DNA of 64,000 nt from Plantago major. Its lineage: Eukaryota; Streptophyta; Magnoliopsida; Lamiales; Plantaginaceae. The stretch is taken from positions 62,001 through 126,000 of the forward strand of contig JAIFAC010000306.1 in assembly GCA_026545765.1 (NCBI GenBank). The letters run 5' to 3'. A program made the translations under genes and the position numbers. This document shows, one piece after another, positions 36,401-52,400 of the stretch. A model generated the notes under the pieces. That model had not been told where the DNA came from and ran no database searches. It saw only the letters and a list, made by a program, of their open reading frames with translations. Every line of letters begins with the position of its first letter. Position 1 is the stretch's first letter.

Positions 36401-39400
36401 AATACACGGAAGGTGAGAGTATCACAAACGAAGAAGTCTACTTGAGAGTTAAAGCACACACATAAGGAGTGGGATAAACAACAAATGTAAAATTCTACTA
36501 AAGAGTCAAACAACGGAATAAATGAGTGGGATAATTACAAATGGAGAAGTCAATTTGTGATTTAAACAACACATCGGAGGGGTAGTAAAATAACGAACGA
36601 AGAACTCTACTTGAGAGTTAAACAAAACACAAAAGGAGTTGGAGAAACAACAAACGAACAACACCACACGAGAGATAAACAACACATCAAAGGAGTGGGA
36701 TAATGTCAAATGAAGAAGTCAATATGAGATTTAAACAATACACAGAAGGAGTGAGAGTATCACAAACGAAGAAGTCTACTTGAGAGTTAAAGCACACACA
36801 TAAGGAGTGGGATAAACAACAAATGTAAAATTCTACTCGAGAGCTAAACAGCGGAATAAATGAGTGGGATAATTACAAATGGAGAAGTCAATTTGAGATT
36901 TAAGCAACACATCGGAGGGGGTAGTAAAATAACGAACGAAAAACTCTACTTGAGAGTTAAACAAAACACAAAAGGAGTTGGAGAAACAACAAACGAACAA
37001 CACCACACGAGAGATAAACAACACATCAAAGGAGTGGGATAATGTCAAACGAAGAAGTTAATACGAGATTTAAACAATACACAGAAGGAGTGAGAGTATC
37101 ACAAACAAAGAAGTCTACTATAGAGTTAAAGCACAAACATAAGGAGTGGGATAAACAACAAATGTAAAATTCTTCTTGAGAGCTAAACAACGGAATAAAT
37201 GAGTGGGATAATTACAAATGGAGAAGTCAATTTGTGATTTAAGCAACACATCGGAGGGGGTAGTAAAATAACGAACGAAAAACTCTACTTGAGAGTTAAG
37301 CAAAACATATAAGGAGTTGGAGAAACAACAAGCGAACAACACACCACGAGAGATAAACAACACATCAAAGGTGGGATAATGTCAAATGCGAAGTCAATAC
37401 GAGATTTAAGCAATGCACAGAAGAAGTGAGAGTATCACAAACGAAGAAGTCTACTTGAGAGTTAAAGCACACACATAAGGAGTGGGATAAACAACAAATG
37501 TAAAATTCTACTCAAGAGTTAAACAACAAAATAAAGGAGTGGGATAATTACAAATGGAGAAGTCAATTTGAGATTTAAACAACACATCGGAGAGGTAGTA
37601 AAATAACGAGCGAAAAACTCTACTTGAGAGTTAAACAAAACCTGAAGGAGTTGGAGAAACAACAAGCGAACAACACCACGAGAGATAAACAACACATCAA
37701 AGGTGGGATAATGTCAAATGAAGAAGTCAATCTGAGATTTAAACAATACAGAAGGAGTGAGAGTATCACAAAACAGGAAGTCTACTTGAGAGTTAAAGCA
37801 CACACATAAGGAGTGGGATAAACAACAAATGTAAAATTCTACTCAAGAGATAAACAACCAAATAAATGAGTGGGATAATTACAAATGCAGAAGTCAATTT
37901 GAGATTTAAACAACACATCGGAGGGTAGTAAAATAGCGAGCGAAAACTCTACTTGAGAGTTAAACAAAACACAAAGGAGTTGGAGAAACAACAAGCGAAC
38001 AACACCACGAGAGATAAACAACACATCAAAAGGTGGGATAATGTCAAATGAAGAAGTCAATCTGAGATTTAAACAATACATGGAGGAGTGAGAGTATCAC
38101 AAACGAAGAAGTCTACTTGAGAGTTAAAGCACACACATAAGGAGTGGGATAAACAACAAATGTAAAATTCTACTCGAGAGCTAAACAACGGAATAAATGA
38201 GTGGGATAATTACAAATGGAGAAGTCAATTTGAGATTTAAACAACACATCGGAGGGGTAGTAAAATAACGAACGAAATACTCTACTTGAGAGTTAAACAA
38301 AACACAAAAGGAGGTGGAGAAACAACGAACAACACCACACGAGATAAACAACACATCAAAGGTGGGATAATGTCAAATGAAGAAATCAATCTGAGATTTA
38401 AACAATACATAAGGAGTGAGAGTATCACAAATGAAGAAGTCTACTTGAGAGTTAAAGCACACACATAAGGAGTGGGTTAAACAACAAATGTAAAATTCTA
38501 CTCAAGAGTTAAACAACAAAATAAAGGAGTGGGATAATTACAAATGGAGAAGTCAATTTGTGATTTAAACAACACATCGGAGGGGTAGTAAAATAACGAA
38601 CGAAAAACTCTACTTGAGAGTTAAACAAAACACAAAAGGAGTTGGAGAAACAACAAACGAACAACACCACACGAGAGATAAACAACACATCAAAGGAGTG
38701 GGATAATGTCAAATGAAGAAGTCAATATGAGATTTAAACAATACACGAAAGGGTGAGAGTATCACAAGCGAAGAAGTCTACTTGAGAGTTAAAGCACACA
38801 CATAAGAGTGGGATAAACAACAAATGTAAAATTCTACTCGAGAGTTAAACAACAGAATAAATGAGTGGGATAGTTACAAATGGAGAAGTCGATTTGAGAT
38901 TTAAACAACACATCGGAGGGTAGTAAAATAGCACGAAAAACTCTACTTGAGAGTTAAACAAAACAAAAGGAGTTGGAGAAACAACAAGCGAACAACACCA
39001 CGAGAGATAAACAACACATCAAAGGTGGGATAATGTCAAATGAAGAAGTCAATCTGAGATTTAAACAATACACAGAAGGGTGAGAGTATCACAAGCGAAG
39101 TCTACTTGAGAGTTAAAGCACACACATGAGGAGTGGGATAAACAACAAATGTAAAATTCTACTCGAGAGTTAAACAACAAAATAAATGAGTGGGATAATT
39201 ACAAATGGAGAAGTCGATTTGAGATTTAAACAACACATCGGAGGGTAGTAAAATAACGAGCGAAAAACTCTACTTGAGAGTTAAACAAAACACAAAAGGA
39301 GTTGGAGAAACAACAAGCGAACAACACCACGAGAGATAAACAACACATCAAAGGTGGGATAATGTCAAATGAAGAAATCGATGAGATTTAAACAATACAT

Positions 39401-42400
39401 TAGAAGTAGAGTATCACAAGCGAAGAAGTCTACTTGAGAGTTAAACCGCACACATAAGGAGTGGGATAAACAACAAATGTAAAATTCTACTCGACAGTTA
39501 AACAACAAAATAAAGAGTGGGATAATTACAAATGGAGAAGTCGATTTGTGATTTAAACAACACATCGGAGGGTAGTAAAATAACGAGCGAAAAACTCTAC
39601 TTGAGAGTTAAACAAAACACAAAGGAGTTGGAGAAACAACAAACGAACAACACTAAACGAGCGATAAACAACACATCAATGGAGTGGGATAATGTCAAAC
39701 GAAGAAGTCAATACGAGATTTAAACAATACACCGAAGGAGTGAGAGTATCACAAACGAAGAAGTCTACTTGAGAGTTAAAGCACACACATAAGGAGTGGG
39801 ATAAACAACAAATGTAAAATTCTACTCGAGAGTTAAACAACGGAATAAATGAGTGGGATAATTACAAATGGAGAAGTCAATTTGAGATTTAAACAACACA
39901 TCGGAGGGGTAGTAAAATAACAGCGAAAAACTCTACTTGAGAGTTAAACAAAACACAAAAGGAGATGGAGAAACAACAAGCGAACAACACCACGAGAGAT
40001 AAACAACACATCAAAGGAGTGGGATAATGTCAAGCGAAGAAGTCAATCTGAGATTTAAACAATACATAGGAGTGAGAGTATCACAAACGAAGAAGTCTAC
40101 TTGAGAGTTAAAGCACACACATAAGGAGTGGGATAAACAAAAAATGTAAAATTCTACTCGAGAGCTAAACAACGGAATAAATGAGTGAGATAATTACAAA
40201 TGGAAGTCAATTTGAGATTTAAACAACACATCGGAGGGGTAGTAAAATAACGAACGAAATACACTACTTGAGAGTTCAACAAAACACAAAAGGAGTTGGA
40301 GAAACAACAAACGAACAACACCACACGAGCGATAAACAACACATCAAAGGAGTGGGATAATGTCAAATGAAGAAGTCAATACGAGATTTAAACAATACAC
40401 AAAAGGAGTGAGAGTATCACAAACGAAGAAGTCTACCTGAGACTTAAAGCACACACATAAGAAGTGGGATAAACAACAAATGTAAAATTCTACTCGAGAG
40501 CTAAACAACGGAATAAATGAGTGGGATAATTACAAACGGAGAAGTCAATTTGAGATTTAAACAACACATCGGAGGGTAGTAAAATAACGAGCGAAAACTC
40601 TACTTGAGAGTTAAACAAAACACAAAAGGAGTTGGAGAAACAACAAGCGAACAACACCACGAGAGATAAACAACACATCAAAGGTGGGATAATGTCAAGC
40701 GAAGAAAGTCAATCTGAGATTTAAACAATACACGGAGGTGAGAGTATCACAAGCGAAAAATTCTACTTGAGAGTTAAACCACACACATAAGGAGTGGGAT
40801 AAACAACAAATGTAAAATTCTACTCAAAAGCTATCAACGGAATAAATAAGTGGGATAATTACAAATGGAGAAGTCAATTTCAGATTTAAACAACACATCG
40901 GAGGGTAGTAAAATAGCGAAAAACTCTACTTGAGAGTTAAACAAAACACAAAAGGAGTTGGAGAAACAACAAGCGAACAACACCACCACGAGAGATAAAC
41001 AACACATCAAAGGTGGGATAATGTCAAATGAAGAAGTCAATATGAGATTTAAACAATACACAGAAGGAGTGAGAGTATCACAAACGAAGAAGTCTACTTG
41101 AGAGTTAAAGCACACACATAAGGAGTGGGATAAACAACAAATGTAAAATTCTACTCGAGAGCTAAACAACGGAATAAATGAGTGGGATAATTACAAATGG
41201 AGAAGTCAATTTGAGATTTAAACAACACATTAGAGGGGTAGTAAAATAGCGAGCGAAAAACTCTACTTGAGAGTTAAACAAAACACAAAAGGAGTTGGAG
41301 AAACAACAAATGAACAACACCACGAGAGATAAACAACACATCAAAGGTGGGATAATGTCAAGCGAAGAAGTCAATCTGAGATTTAAACAATACATAGAAG
41401 GGTGAGAGTATCACAAGCGAAGAAGTCTACTTGAGAGTTAAAGCACACATAAGGAGTGGGATAAACAACAAATGTAAAATTCTACTCGAGAGTTAAACAA
41501 CAAAATAAAGAGTGGGATAATTACAAATGGAGAAGTCGATTTGAGATTTAAACAACACATCGGAGGGTAGTAAAATAACGAGCGAAAAACTCTACTTGAG
41601 AGTTAAACAAAACACAAAGGAGTTGGAGAAACAACAACAACACCACCACGAGATAAACAACACATCAAAGGTGGGATAATGTCAAATGAAGAAGTCAATC
41701 TGAGATTTAAACAATACATAGAAGGTGAGAGTATCACAAGCGAAGAAGTCTACTTGAGAGTTAAAGCACACATAAGGAGTGGGATAAACAACAAATGTAA
41801 AATTCTACTCAAGAGTTAAACAACAAAATAAATGAGTGGGATAATTACAAATGGAGAAGTCAATTTGAGATTTAAACAACACATCGGAGGGTAGTAAAAT
41901 AACGAGCGAAAACTCTACTTGAGAGTTAAACAAAACACAAAAGGTTGGAGAAACAACAAGCGAACAACACCACGAGAGATAAACAACACATCAAAGGTGG
42001 GATAATGTCAAGCGAAGAAGTCAATCTGAGATTTAAACAATACAGAAGGGTGAGAGTATCACAAGCGAAGAAGTCTACTTGAGAGTTAAAGCACACATAA
42101 GGAGTCGGATAAACAACAAATGTGAAATTCTACTCAAGAGTTAAACAACGGAATAAATGAGTGGGATAATTACAAATGGAGAAGTCGATTTGAGATTTAA
42201 ACAACACATCGGAGGGTAGTAAAATAACGAGCGAAAAACTCTACTTGAGAGTTAAACAAAACACAAAGGAGTTGGAGAAACAACAAGCGAACAACACCAC
42301 GAGAGATAAACAACACATCAAAGAGGTGGGATAATGTCAAATGAAGAAGTCAATCTGAGATTTAAACAATACACGAAGGGTGAGAGTATCATAAACGAAG

Positions 42401-45400
42401 AAGTCTACTTGAGAGTTAAAGCACACACATAAGGAGTGGGATAAACAACAAATGTAAAATTCTACTCGAGAGCTAAACAACGGAATAAATGAGTGGGATA
42501 ATTACAAATGGAGAAGTCAATTTGACATTTAAACAACACATCGGAGGGGTAGTAAAATAACGAACGAAATACTCTACTTGAGAGTTAAACAAAACACAAA
42601 AGGAGTTGGAGAAACAACAAACGAACAACACCACACGAGAGATAAACAACACATCAAAGGAGTGGGATAATGTCAAATGAAGAAGTCAATACGAGATTTA
42701 AACAATACACAAAGGGTGAGAGTATCACAAGCGAAAAACTCTACTTGAGAGTTAAACCACACATACGGAGTGGGATAACCAACAAATGTAAAATTCTAAT
42801 CGAGAGCTAAACAACGGAATAAATGAGTGGGATAATTGCAAATGGAGAAGTCAATTTGTGATTTAAACAAAACATCGGAGGGGTAGTAAAATAACGAACG
42901 AGAACTCTACTTGAGAGTTAAACAAAACACAAAAGGAGTTGGAGAAACAACAAACGAACAACACCACACGAGAGATAAACAACACATCAAAGGAGTGGGA
43001 TAATGTCAAACGAAGAAGTCAATACGAGATTTAAACAATACAGAAGGGTGAGAGTATCACAAGCGAAGAAGTCTACTTGAGAGTTAAAACACACACACAT
43101 AAGAGTGGGATAAACAAAAAATGTAAAATTCTACTCGAGAGCTAAACAACGGAATAAATGAGTGGGATAATTACAAATGGAGAAGTCAATTTGACATTTA
43201 AACAACACATCGGAGGGGTAGTAAAATAGCGAGCGAAAAACTCTACTTGAGAGTTAAACAAAACACAAAGGAGTTGGAGAAACAACAAGCGAACAACACC
43301 ACGAGAGATAAACAACACATCAAAGGAGTGGGATAATGTCAAATGAAGAAATCAATTTGAGATTTAAACAATACACGGAGGTAAGAGTATGACAAACGAA
43401 GAACTCTACTTGAGAGTTAAAGCACACACATAAGGAGTGGGATAAACAACAAATGTAAAATTCTACTCGAGAGTTAAACAACGGAATAAATGAGTGGGAT
43501 AATTACAAATGGAGAAGTCAATTTGACATTTAAACAACACATCGGAGGGGTAGTAAAATATGACGAGCGAAAAACTCTACTTGAGAGTTAAACAAAACAT
43601 AAGGAGTTGGAGAAACAACAAGCGAACAACACCACTCGAGAGATAAACAACACATCAAAGGTGGGATAATGTCAAATGAAGAAATCGTTGAGATTTAAAC
43701 AATACATTAGAGGGTAAGTATGACAAACGAAGAACTCTACTTGAGAGTTAAAGCACACACATAAGGAGTGGGATAAACAACAAATGTAAAATTCTACTCG
43801 AGAGTTAAACAACACAATAAAGGAGTGGGATAATTACAAATGGAGAAGTCGATTTGAGATTTAAACAACACATCGGAGGGTAGTAAAATAACGAGCGAAA
43901 AACTCTACTTGAGAGTTAAACAAAACACAAAGGAGTTGGAGAAACAACAAGCGAACAACACCACGAGAGATAAACAACACATCAAAGGTGGGATAATGTC
44001 AAATGCGAAGAAGTCAATTTGAGATTTAAACAATACATTAGAAGGAGTGAGAGTATCACAAAACAGGAAGTCTACTTGAGAGTTAAAGCACACACATAAG
44101 GAGTGGGATAAACAACAAATGTAAAATTCTACTCGAGAGTTAAACAACGGAATAAATGAGTGGGATAATTACAAATGGAGAAGTCAATTTGAGATTTAAA
44201 CAACACATCGGAGGGGTAGTAAAATAACGAACGAAATACTCTACTTGAGAGTTAAACAAAACACAAAAGGAGTTGGAGAAACAACAAACGAACAACACCA
44301 CACGAGAGATAAACAACACATCAAAGGAGTGGGATAATGTCAAACGAACAAGTCAATACGAGATTTAAACAATACACACAGAAGGATTGAGAGTATCACA
44401 AATGAAGAAGTCTACTTGACAGTTAAAGCACACACATAAGGAGTGGGATAAACAACAAATGTTAAATTCTACTCGAGAGCTAAACAACGGAATAAATGAG
44501 TGGGATAATTACAAATGGAGAAGTCAATTTGAGATTTAAACAACACATCGGAGGGGTAGTAAAATAACGAACGAAATACTCTACTTGAGAGTTAAACAAA
44601 ACACAAAAGGAGTTGGAGAAACAACAAGCGAACAACACCACGAGAGATAAACAACACATCAAAGGGTGGGATAATGTCAAGCGAAGAGAAGTCAATCTGA
44701 GATTTAAACAATACACAGGAGGTAGAGTATCACAAGCGAAGTAGTCTACTTTAGAGTTAAAGCACACACATAAGGAGTGGGATAAACAACAAATGTAAAA
44801 TTCTACTAAGAGTTAAACAACGGAATAAATGAGTGGGATAATTACAAATGGAGAAGTCAATTTGAGATTTAAACAACACATCGGAGGGTAATAAAATAGC
44901 GAAAAACTCTACTTGAGAGTTAAACAAAACACAAAGGAGTTGGAGAAACAACAAGCGAACAACACCACGAGAGATAAACAACACATCAAAGGTGGGATAA
45001 TGTCAACAAAGAAGTCAATTAGAGATTTAAGCAATACACAGAAGGAGTGAGAGTATCACAAACGAAGAAGTCTACTTGAGAGTTAAAGCACACACATAAG
45101 GAGTGGGATAAACAACAAATGTAAAATTCTACTCAAGAGTTAAACAACAAAATAAACGAGTGGGATAATTACAAATGGAGAAGTCAATTTGAGCTTTAAA
45201 CAACACATCGGAGGGTAGTAAAATAGCGAGCGAAAACTCTACTTGAGAGTTAAACAAAACACAAAAGGAGTTGGAGAAACAACAAGCGAACAACACCACC
45301 GAGAGATAAACAACACATCAAAGGAGTGGGATAATGTCAAACGAAGAATTCAATATGAGATTTAAACAATACACAGAAGGAGTAAGAGTATCACAAACGA

Positions 45401-46400
45401 AGAACTGTACTTGAGAGTCAAACCACACACATAAGGATTGGGATAAACAACAAATGTATAATTCTACTCGAGAGTTAAATAACAGAATAAAGGAATGGGA
45501 TAATTACAAATGAAGAAATCAATTTGAGATTTAAACAACACATCGGAGGGGTAATAAAATAACGCACGAAAAACTCTACTTGAGAGTTAAACAAAACACA
45601 AAAGGAGTTGGAGAAACAACAAACGAACAACACCACACGAGAGATAAACAACACATCAAAGGAGTGGGATAATGTCAAACGAAGAAGTCAATACGAGATT
45701 TAAACAATACACAGAAGGAGTGAGAGTATCACAAACGAAGAAGTCTACTTGAGAGTTAAAGCACACACATAAGGAGTGGGATAAACAACAAATGTAAAAT
45801 TCTACTCGAGAGCTAAACAACGGAATAAATGAGTGGGATAATTACAAATGGAGAAGTCAATTTGAGATTTAAACAACACATCGGAGGGGTAGTAAAATAA
45901 CGAACGAAAAACTCTACTTGAGAGTTAAACAAAACACAAAAGGAGTTGGAGAAACAACAAACGAACAACACCACGAGAGAGAAACAACACATCAAAGGTG
46001 GGATAATGTCAAACAAAGAAATCAATACGAGATTTAAACAATACATAGAAGGAGTGAGAGTATCACAAACGAAGAAGTCTACTTGAGAGTTAAAGCACAC
46101 ACATAAGGAGTGGGATAAACAACAAATGTAAAATTCTACTCGAGAGCTAAACAACGGAATAAATGAGTGGGATAATTACAAATGGAGAAGTTAATTTGAG
46201 ATTCAAACAACACACCGGAGGGGTAGTAAAATATCGAACGAAGAACTCTACTTGAGAGTTAAACAAAACACAAAAGGAGTTGGAGAAACAACAAACGAAC
46301 AACACCACACGAGAGATAAACAACACATCAAAGGAGTGGGATAATGTCAAACGAAGAAGTCAATATGAGATTTAAACAATACAGAAGGGTGAGAGTATGA
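33421..46400 (+). repeat. Alternating clean and short-type units
   Basis: Clean units (for example 36,506-37,050, 38,509-38,712, 42,473-42,676, 44,140-44,343, 45,475-46,350) alternate with short-type ones on a scale of one to a few units. Order and orientation of subrepeats are unchanged. Confidence 0.87.
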
Positions 46401-49400
46401 CAAACAAAGAAGTCTACTTGAGAGTTAAATCACACACATAAGGAGTGGGATAAACAACAAATGTAAAATTCTACTCGAGAGATAAACAAAGGAATAAATG
46501 AGTGGGATAATTACAAATGGAGAAGTCTATTTGAGATTTAATCATCACATCGGAGGGTAGTAAAATAACGTACGAACAATTATACTTGAAAGTTAAACAA
46601 AACACAAAAGGAGTTGGAGAAACAACAAACGAACAACACCACGAGAGATAAACAACACATCAAAGGTGGGATAAAGTCAAACGAAGAAGTCAATACGAGA
46701 TTTAAGCAATACACAGAAGGAGTGAGAGTATCACAAACGAAGAAGTCTACTTGAGAGTTAAAGCACACACATAAGGAGTGGGATAAACAACAAATGTAAA
46801 ATTCTACTCCAGAGTTAAACAACAAAATAAAGGAGTGGGATAATTACAAATGGAGAAGTCAATTTGTGATTTAAACAACACATCGGAGGGGTAGTAAAAT
46901 AACGAACGAAGAACTCTACTTGAGAGTTAAACAAAACACAAAAGGAGTTGGAGAAACAACAAGCGAACAACACCACGAGAGATAAACAACACATCAAAGG
47001 AGTGGGATAATGTCAAATGAAGAAGTCAATCTGAGATTTAAACAATACACGGAAGGGTGAGAGTATCACAAGCGAAGAAGTCTACTTGAGAGTTAAACCA
47101 CACATAAGGAGTGGGATAAACAACAAATGTAAAATTCTACTCGAGAGCTAAACAACGGAATAAATGAGTGGGATAATTACAAATGGAGAAGTCAATTTGA
47201 GATTTAAACAACACATCGGAGGGGTAGTAAAATAACGAACGAAATACTCTACTTGAGAGTTAAACAAAACAAAAGGAGTTGGAGAAACAACAAATGAACA
47301 ACACCACGAGAGATAAACAACACATCAAAGGTGGGATAATGTCAAATGAAGAAGTCAATTTGAGATTTAAACAATACATTAGAGGGTGAGAGTATCACAA
47401 GCGAAGAAGTCTACTTGAGAGTTAAAACACATACATATGGAGTGGGATAATCAACAAATGTAAAATTCTACTCGTGAGTTAAACAACAAAATAAAAGGTG
47501 GGATAATTACAAATGGAGAAGTCGATTTGAGATTTAAACAACACATCGGAGGGTAGTAAAATAACGAGCGAAAACTCTACTTGAGAGTTAAACAAAACAC
47601 AAAAGGAGTTGGAGAAACAACAAAGCGAACAACACCACGAGAGATAAACAACACATCAAAGGGTGGGATAATGTCAAATGAAGAAGTCAATCTGAGATTT
47701 AAACAATACACAGAAGGGTAGAGTATCACAAGCGAAGAAGTCTACTTGAGAGTTAAAGCACACATAAGGAGTGGGATAAAAAACAAATGTAAAATTCTAC
47801 TCAAGAGTTAAACAACAATAATAAAGGTGGGATAATTACAAATGGAGAAGTCAATTTGAGATTTAAACAACACATCGGAGGTAATAAAATAACGAGCGAA
47901 AACTCTACTTGAGAGTTAAACAAAACACAAAAGGAGTTGGAGAAACAACAAGCGAACAACACCACTCGAGAGATAAACAACACATCAAAGGTGGGATAAT
48001 GTCAAATGAAGAAGTCAATTGAGATTTAAACAATACAAGGGTAAGAGTATCACAAAGGAAGAACTCTACTTGAGAGTTAAACCACACATATGGAGTGGGA
48101 TAAACAACAAATGTAAAATTCTACTCAAGAGTTAAACAACAAAATAAAGAGTGGGATAATTACAAATGGAGAAGTCGATTTGAGATTTAAACAACACATC
48201 GGAGGGTAGTAAAATAACGAGCGAAAAACTCTACTTGAGAGTTAAACAAAACACAAAAGAGTTGGAGAAACAACAAGCGAACAACACCACGAGAGATAAA
48301 CAACACATCAAAGGAGTGGGATAATGTCAAATGAAGAAGTCAATCTGAGATTTAAACAATACAGAAGGGTAAGAGTATGACAAACGAAGAAGTCTACTTG
48401 AGAGTTAAAGCACACATATAAGGAGTGGGATAAACAACAAATGTAAAATTCTACTCGAGAGTTCAACAACAAAATAAATGAGTGGGATAATTACAAATGG
48501 AGAAGTCGATTTGAGATTTAAACAACACATCGGAGGGTAATAAAATAACGAGCGAAAACTCTACTTGAGAGTTAAACAAAACACAAAGGAGTTGGAGAAA
48601 CAACAAGCGAACAACACCACGAGAGATAAACAACACATCAAGGTGGGATAATGTCAAATGAAGAAGTCAATCTGAGATTTAAACAATACATGAAGGGTAG
48701 AGTATCACAAGCGAAAAAGTCTAGTTGAGAGTTAAAGCACACATATAAGGAGTGGGATAAACAACAAATGTAAAATACTACTCGTGAGTTAAACAACACA
48801 ATAAAGGAGAGGAATAATTACAAATGGAGAAGTCAATTTGAGATTTAAACAACACATTAGAGAGGTAATAAAATAACAAACGAAAAACTCTATTTGAGAG
48901 TTAAACCACACACATAAGAAGTGGGTTAAACAACAAATGTAAAATTCTACTCAAGAGTTAAACAACAAACTAAAGGAGTGGGATAATTACAAATGGAGAA
49001 GTCAATTAGTGATTTAAACAACATATCGGAGGGGTAGTAAAATAATGAACGAAGAACTCTACTTGAGAGTTAAACAAAACAAAAAAGGAGTTGGAGAAAC
49101 AACAAACGAACAACACCACACGAGAGATAAACAACACATCAAAGGAGTGGGATAATGTCAAACGAAGAAGTCAATATGAGATTTAAACAATACACAGAAG
49201 GAGTGAGAGTATCACAAACGAAGAAGTCTACTTGAGAGTTAAACCATACACATATGGAGTGGGATAAACAACAAATGTAAAATACTACTCGTGAGTTAAA
49301 CAACACCATAAAGGAGTGGAATAATTACAAATGGAGAAGTCAATTTGAGATTTAAACAACACATTAGAGGGGTAATAAAATAACGAACGAAAAACTCTAC

Positions 49401-52400
49401 TTGAGAGTTAAACAAAACACAAAAGGAGTTGGAGAAACAACAAACGAACAACACCACGAGAGATAAACAACACATCAAAGGTGGGATAATGTCAAATGAA
49501 GAAGTCAATCTGAGATTTAAACAATACCAGAAGGGTAAGAGTATCACAAACAAAGAAGTCTACTTGAGAGTTAAAGCACACACATAAGGAGTGGGATAAA
49601 CAACAAATATAAAATTCTACTCGAGGTTAAACAACAAAATAAAGAGTGGGATAATTACAAATGGAGAAGTCAATTTGAGATTTAAACAACACATCGGAGG
49701 GTAATAAAATAACGAGCGAAAACTCTACTTGAGAGTTAAACAAAACACAAAAGGAGTTGGAGAAACAACAAGCGAACAACACCACGAGAGATAAACAACA
49801 CATCAAAGGAGTGGGATAATGTCAAATGAAGAGAAGTCAATTTGAGATTTAAACAATACATTAGAAGGGTAAAGTATCACAAGCGAAGAAGTCTACTTGA
49901 GAGTTAAACCACACATAAGGAGTGGGATAAACAACAAATGTAAAATTCTACCCGAGAGTTAAACAACACAATAAAAGGTGGGATAATTACAAATGGAGAA
50001 GTCGATTTGAGATTTAAACAACACATCGGAGGGTAATAAAATAACAAGCGAAAAACTCCACTTGAGAGTTAAACAAAACCCAAAAGGAGTTGGAGAAACA
50101 ACAAGCGAACAACACCACTCGAGATAAACAACACATCAAAGGAGTGGGATAATGTCAAATGAAGAAGTCGATTGAGATTTAAACAATACACAAAAGAGTA
50201 AAGTATCACAAGCGAAGAACTCTACTTGAGAGTTAAACCACACACATAAGGTGTGGGATAAACAACAAATGTAAAATTCTACTCGAGAGTTAAACAACAA
50301 AATAAAGACCTGTGATAATTACAAATGGAGAAGTCGATTTGTGATTTAAACAACACATCGGAGGGTAGTAAAATAACGAGCGAAAAACTCTACTTGAGAG
50401 TTAAACAAAACACAAAAGGAGTTGGAGAAACAACAAGCGAACAACACCACGAGAGATAAACAACACATCAAAGGTGGGATAATGTCAAGCGAAGAAGTCA
50501 ATTTGAGATTTAAACAATACATTAGAAGGGTAAGAGTATCACGAAGAAGTCTACTTGAGAGTTAAAGCACACACATAAAGTGGGATAAACAACAAATGTA
50601 AAATTCTACTCGAGAGTTAAACAACAAAATAAAGAGTGGGATTATTACAAATGGCGAAGTCTATTTGAGAATTAAACAACACATCGGAGGGTAGTAAAAT
50701 AACGAGCGAAAAACTCTACTTGAGAGTTAAACAAAACACAAAGGAGTTGGAGAAACAACAAGCGAACAACACCACTCGAGAGATAAACAACACATCAAAG
50801 GTGGGATAATGTCAAATGAAGAAGTCAATCTGAGATTTAAACAATACACGAAGGGTAAGAGTATCACAAGCGAAGAAGTCTACTTGAGAGTTAAAGCACA
50901 CATAAGGAGTGGGATAAACAACAAATGTAAAATTCTACTCGAGAGTTAAACAACGGAATAAAGAGTGGGATAATTACAAATGGAGAAGTCGATTTGAGAT
51001 TTAAACAACACATCGGAGGGTAATAAAATAACGAGCGAAAAACTCTACTTGAGAGTTAAACAAAACATAAAAAGTTGGAGAAACAACAAGCGAACAACAC
51101 CACTCGAGAGATAAACAACACATCAAAGGTGGGATAATGTCAAATGCGAAGAAATTTGAGATTTAAACAATACATTAGGAGTAAAAGTATCACAAGCGAA
51201 GAACTCTACTTGAGAGTTAAACCACACACATAAGAAGTGGGTTAAACAACAAATGTAAAATTCTACTCAAGAGTTAAACAACAAACTAAAGGTGGGATAA
51301 TTACAAATGGAGAAGTCGATTTGTGATTTAAACAACACATCGGAGGTAGTAAAATAACGAGCGAAAAACTCTACTTGAGAGTTAAACAAAACACAAAAGG
51401 AGTTGGAGAAACAACAACAAGCGAACAACACCACGAGAGATAAACAACACATCAAAGGTGGGATAATGTCAAGCGAAGAAGTCAATCTGAGATTTAAACA
51501 ATACACGGAAGGGTAAAGTATCACAAGCGAAGAACTCTACTTGAGAGTTAAAGCACACACATAAGGAGTGGGATAAACAACAAATGTAAAATTCTACTCG
51601 AGAGTTAAACAACAGAATAAAGAAGTGGGATAATTACAAATGGAGAAGTCAATTTGAGATTTAAACAACACATTAGAGGGTATTAAAATAACGAGCGAAA
51701 ACTCTACTTGAGAGTTAAACAACACATAAGGAGTTGGAGAAACAACAAATGTAACAATTCTGAGAGATAAACAACACATCAAAGGTGGGATAATGTCAAA
51801 TGGAGAAGTCAATTGAGATTTAAACAATACACAGGAAGGTAAAGTATCAAAGCGAAGAACTCTACTTGAGAGTTAAACCACACACATAAGGAGTGGGATA
51901 AACAACAAATGTAAAATTCTACTGAGAGTTAAACAACAAAATAAAGGAGTGGGATAATTACAAATGGAGAAGTCAATTTGAGATTTAAACAACACATCGG
52001 AGGGTAGTAAAATAACAAGCGAAAACTCTACTTGAGAGTTAAACAAAACACAAAGGAGTGGGATAAACAACAAATGAACAACACCACTCGAGAGATAAAC
52101 AACACATCAAAGGTGGGATAATGTCAAATGGAAGAAGTCAATTTGAGATTTAAACAATACATTAGAAGGTAATAAAATATCAGCGAAGAACTCTACTTGA
52201 GAGTTAAACCACACATAAGAGTGGGATAAACAACAAATGTAAAATTCTACTCAAGAGTTAAACAACAAAATAAAGGTGGGATAATTACAAATGGAGAAGT
52301 CGATTTGTGATTTAAACAACACATCGGAGGGTAGTAAAATAACGAGCGAAAAACTCTACTTGAGAGTTAAACAAAACACAAAGGAGTTGGAGAAACAACA

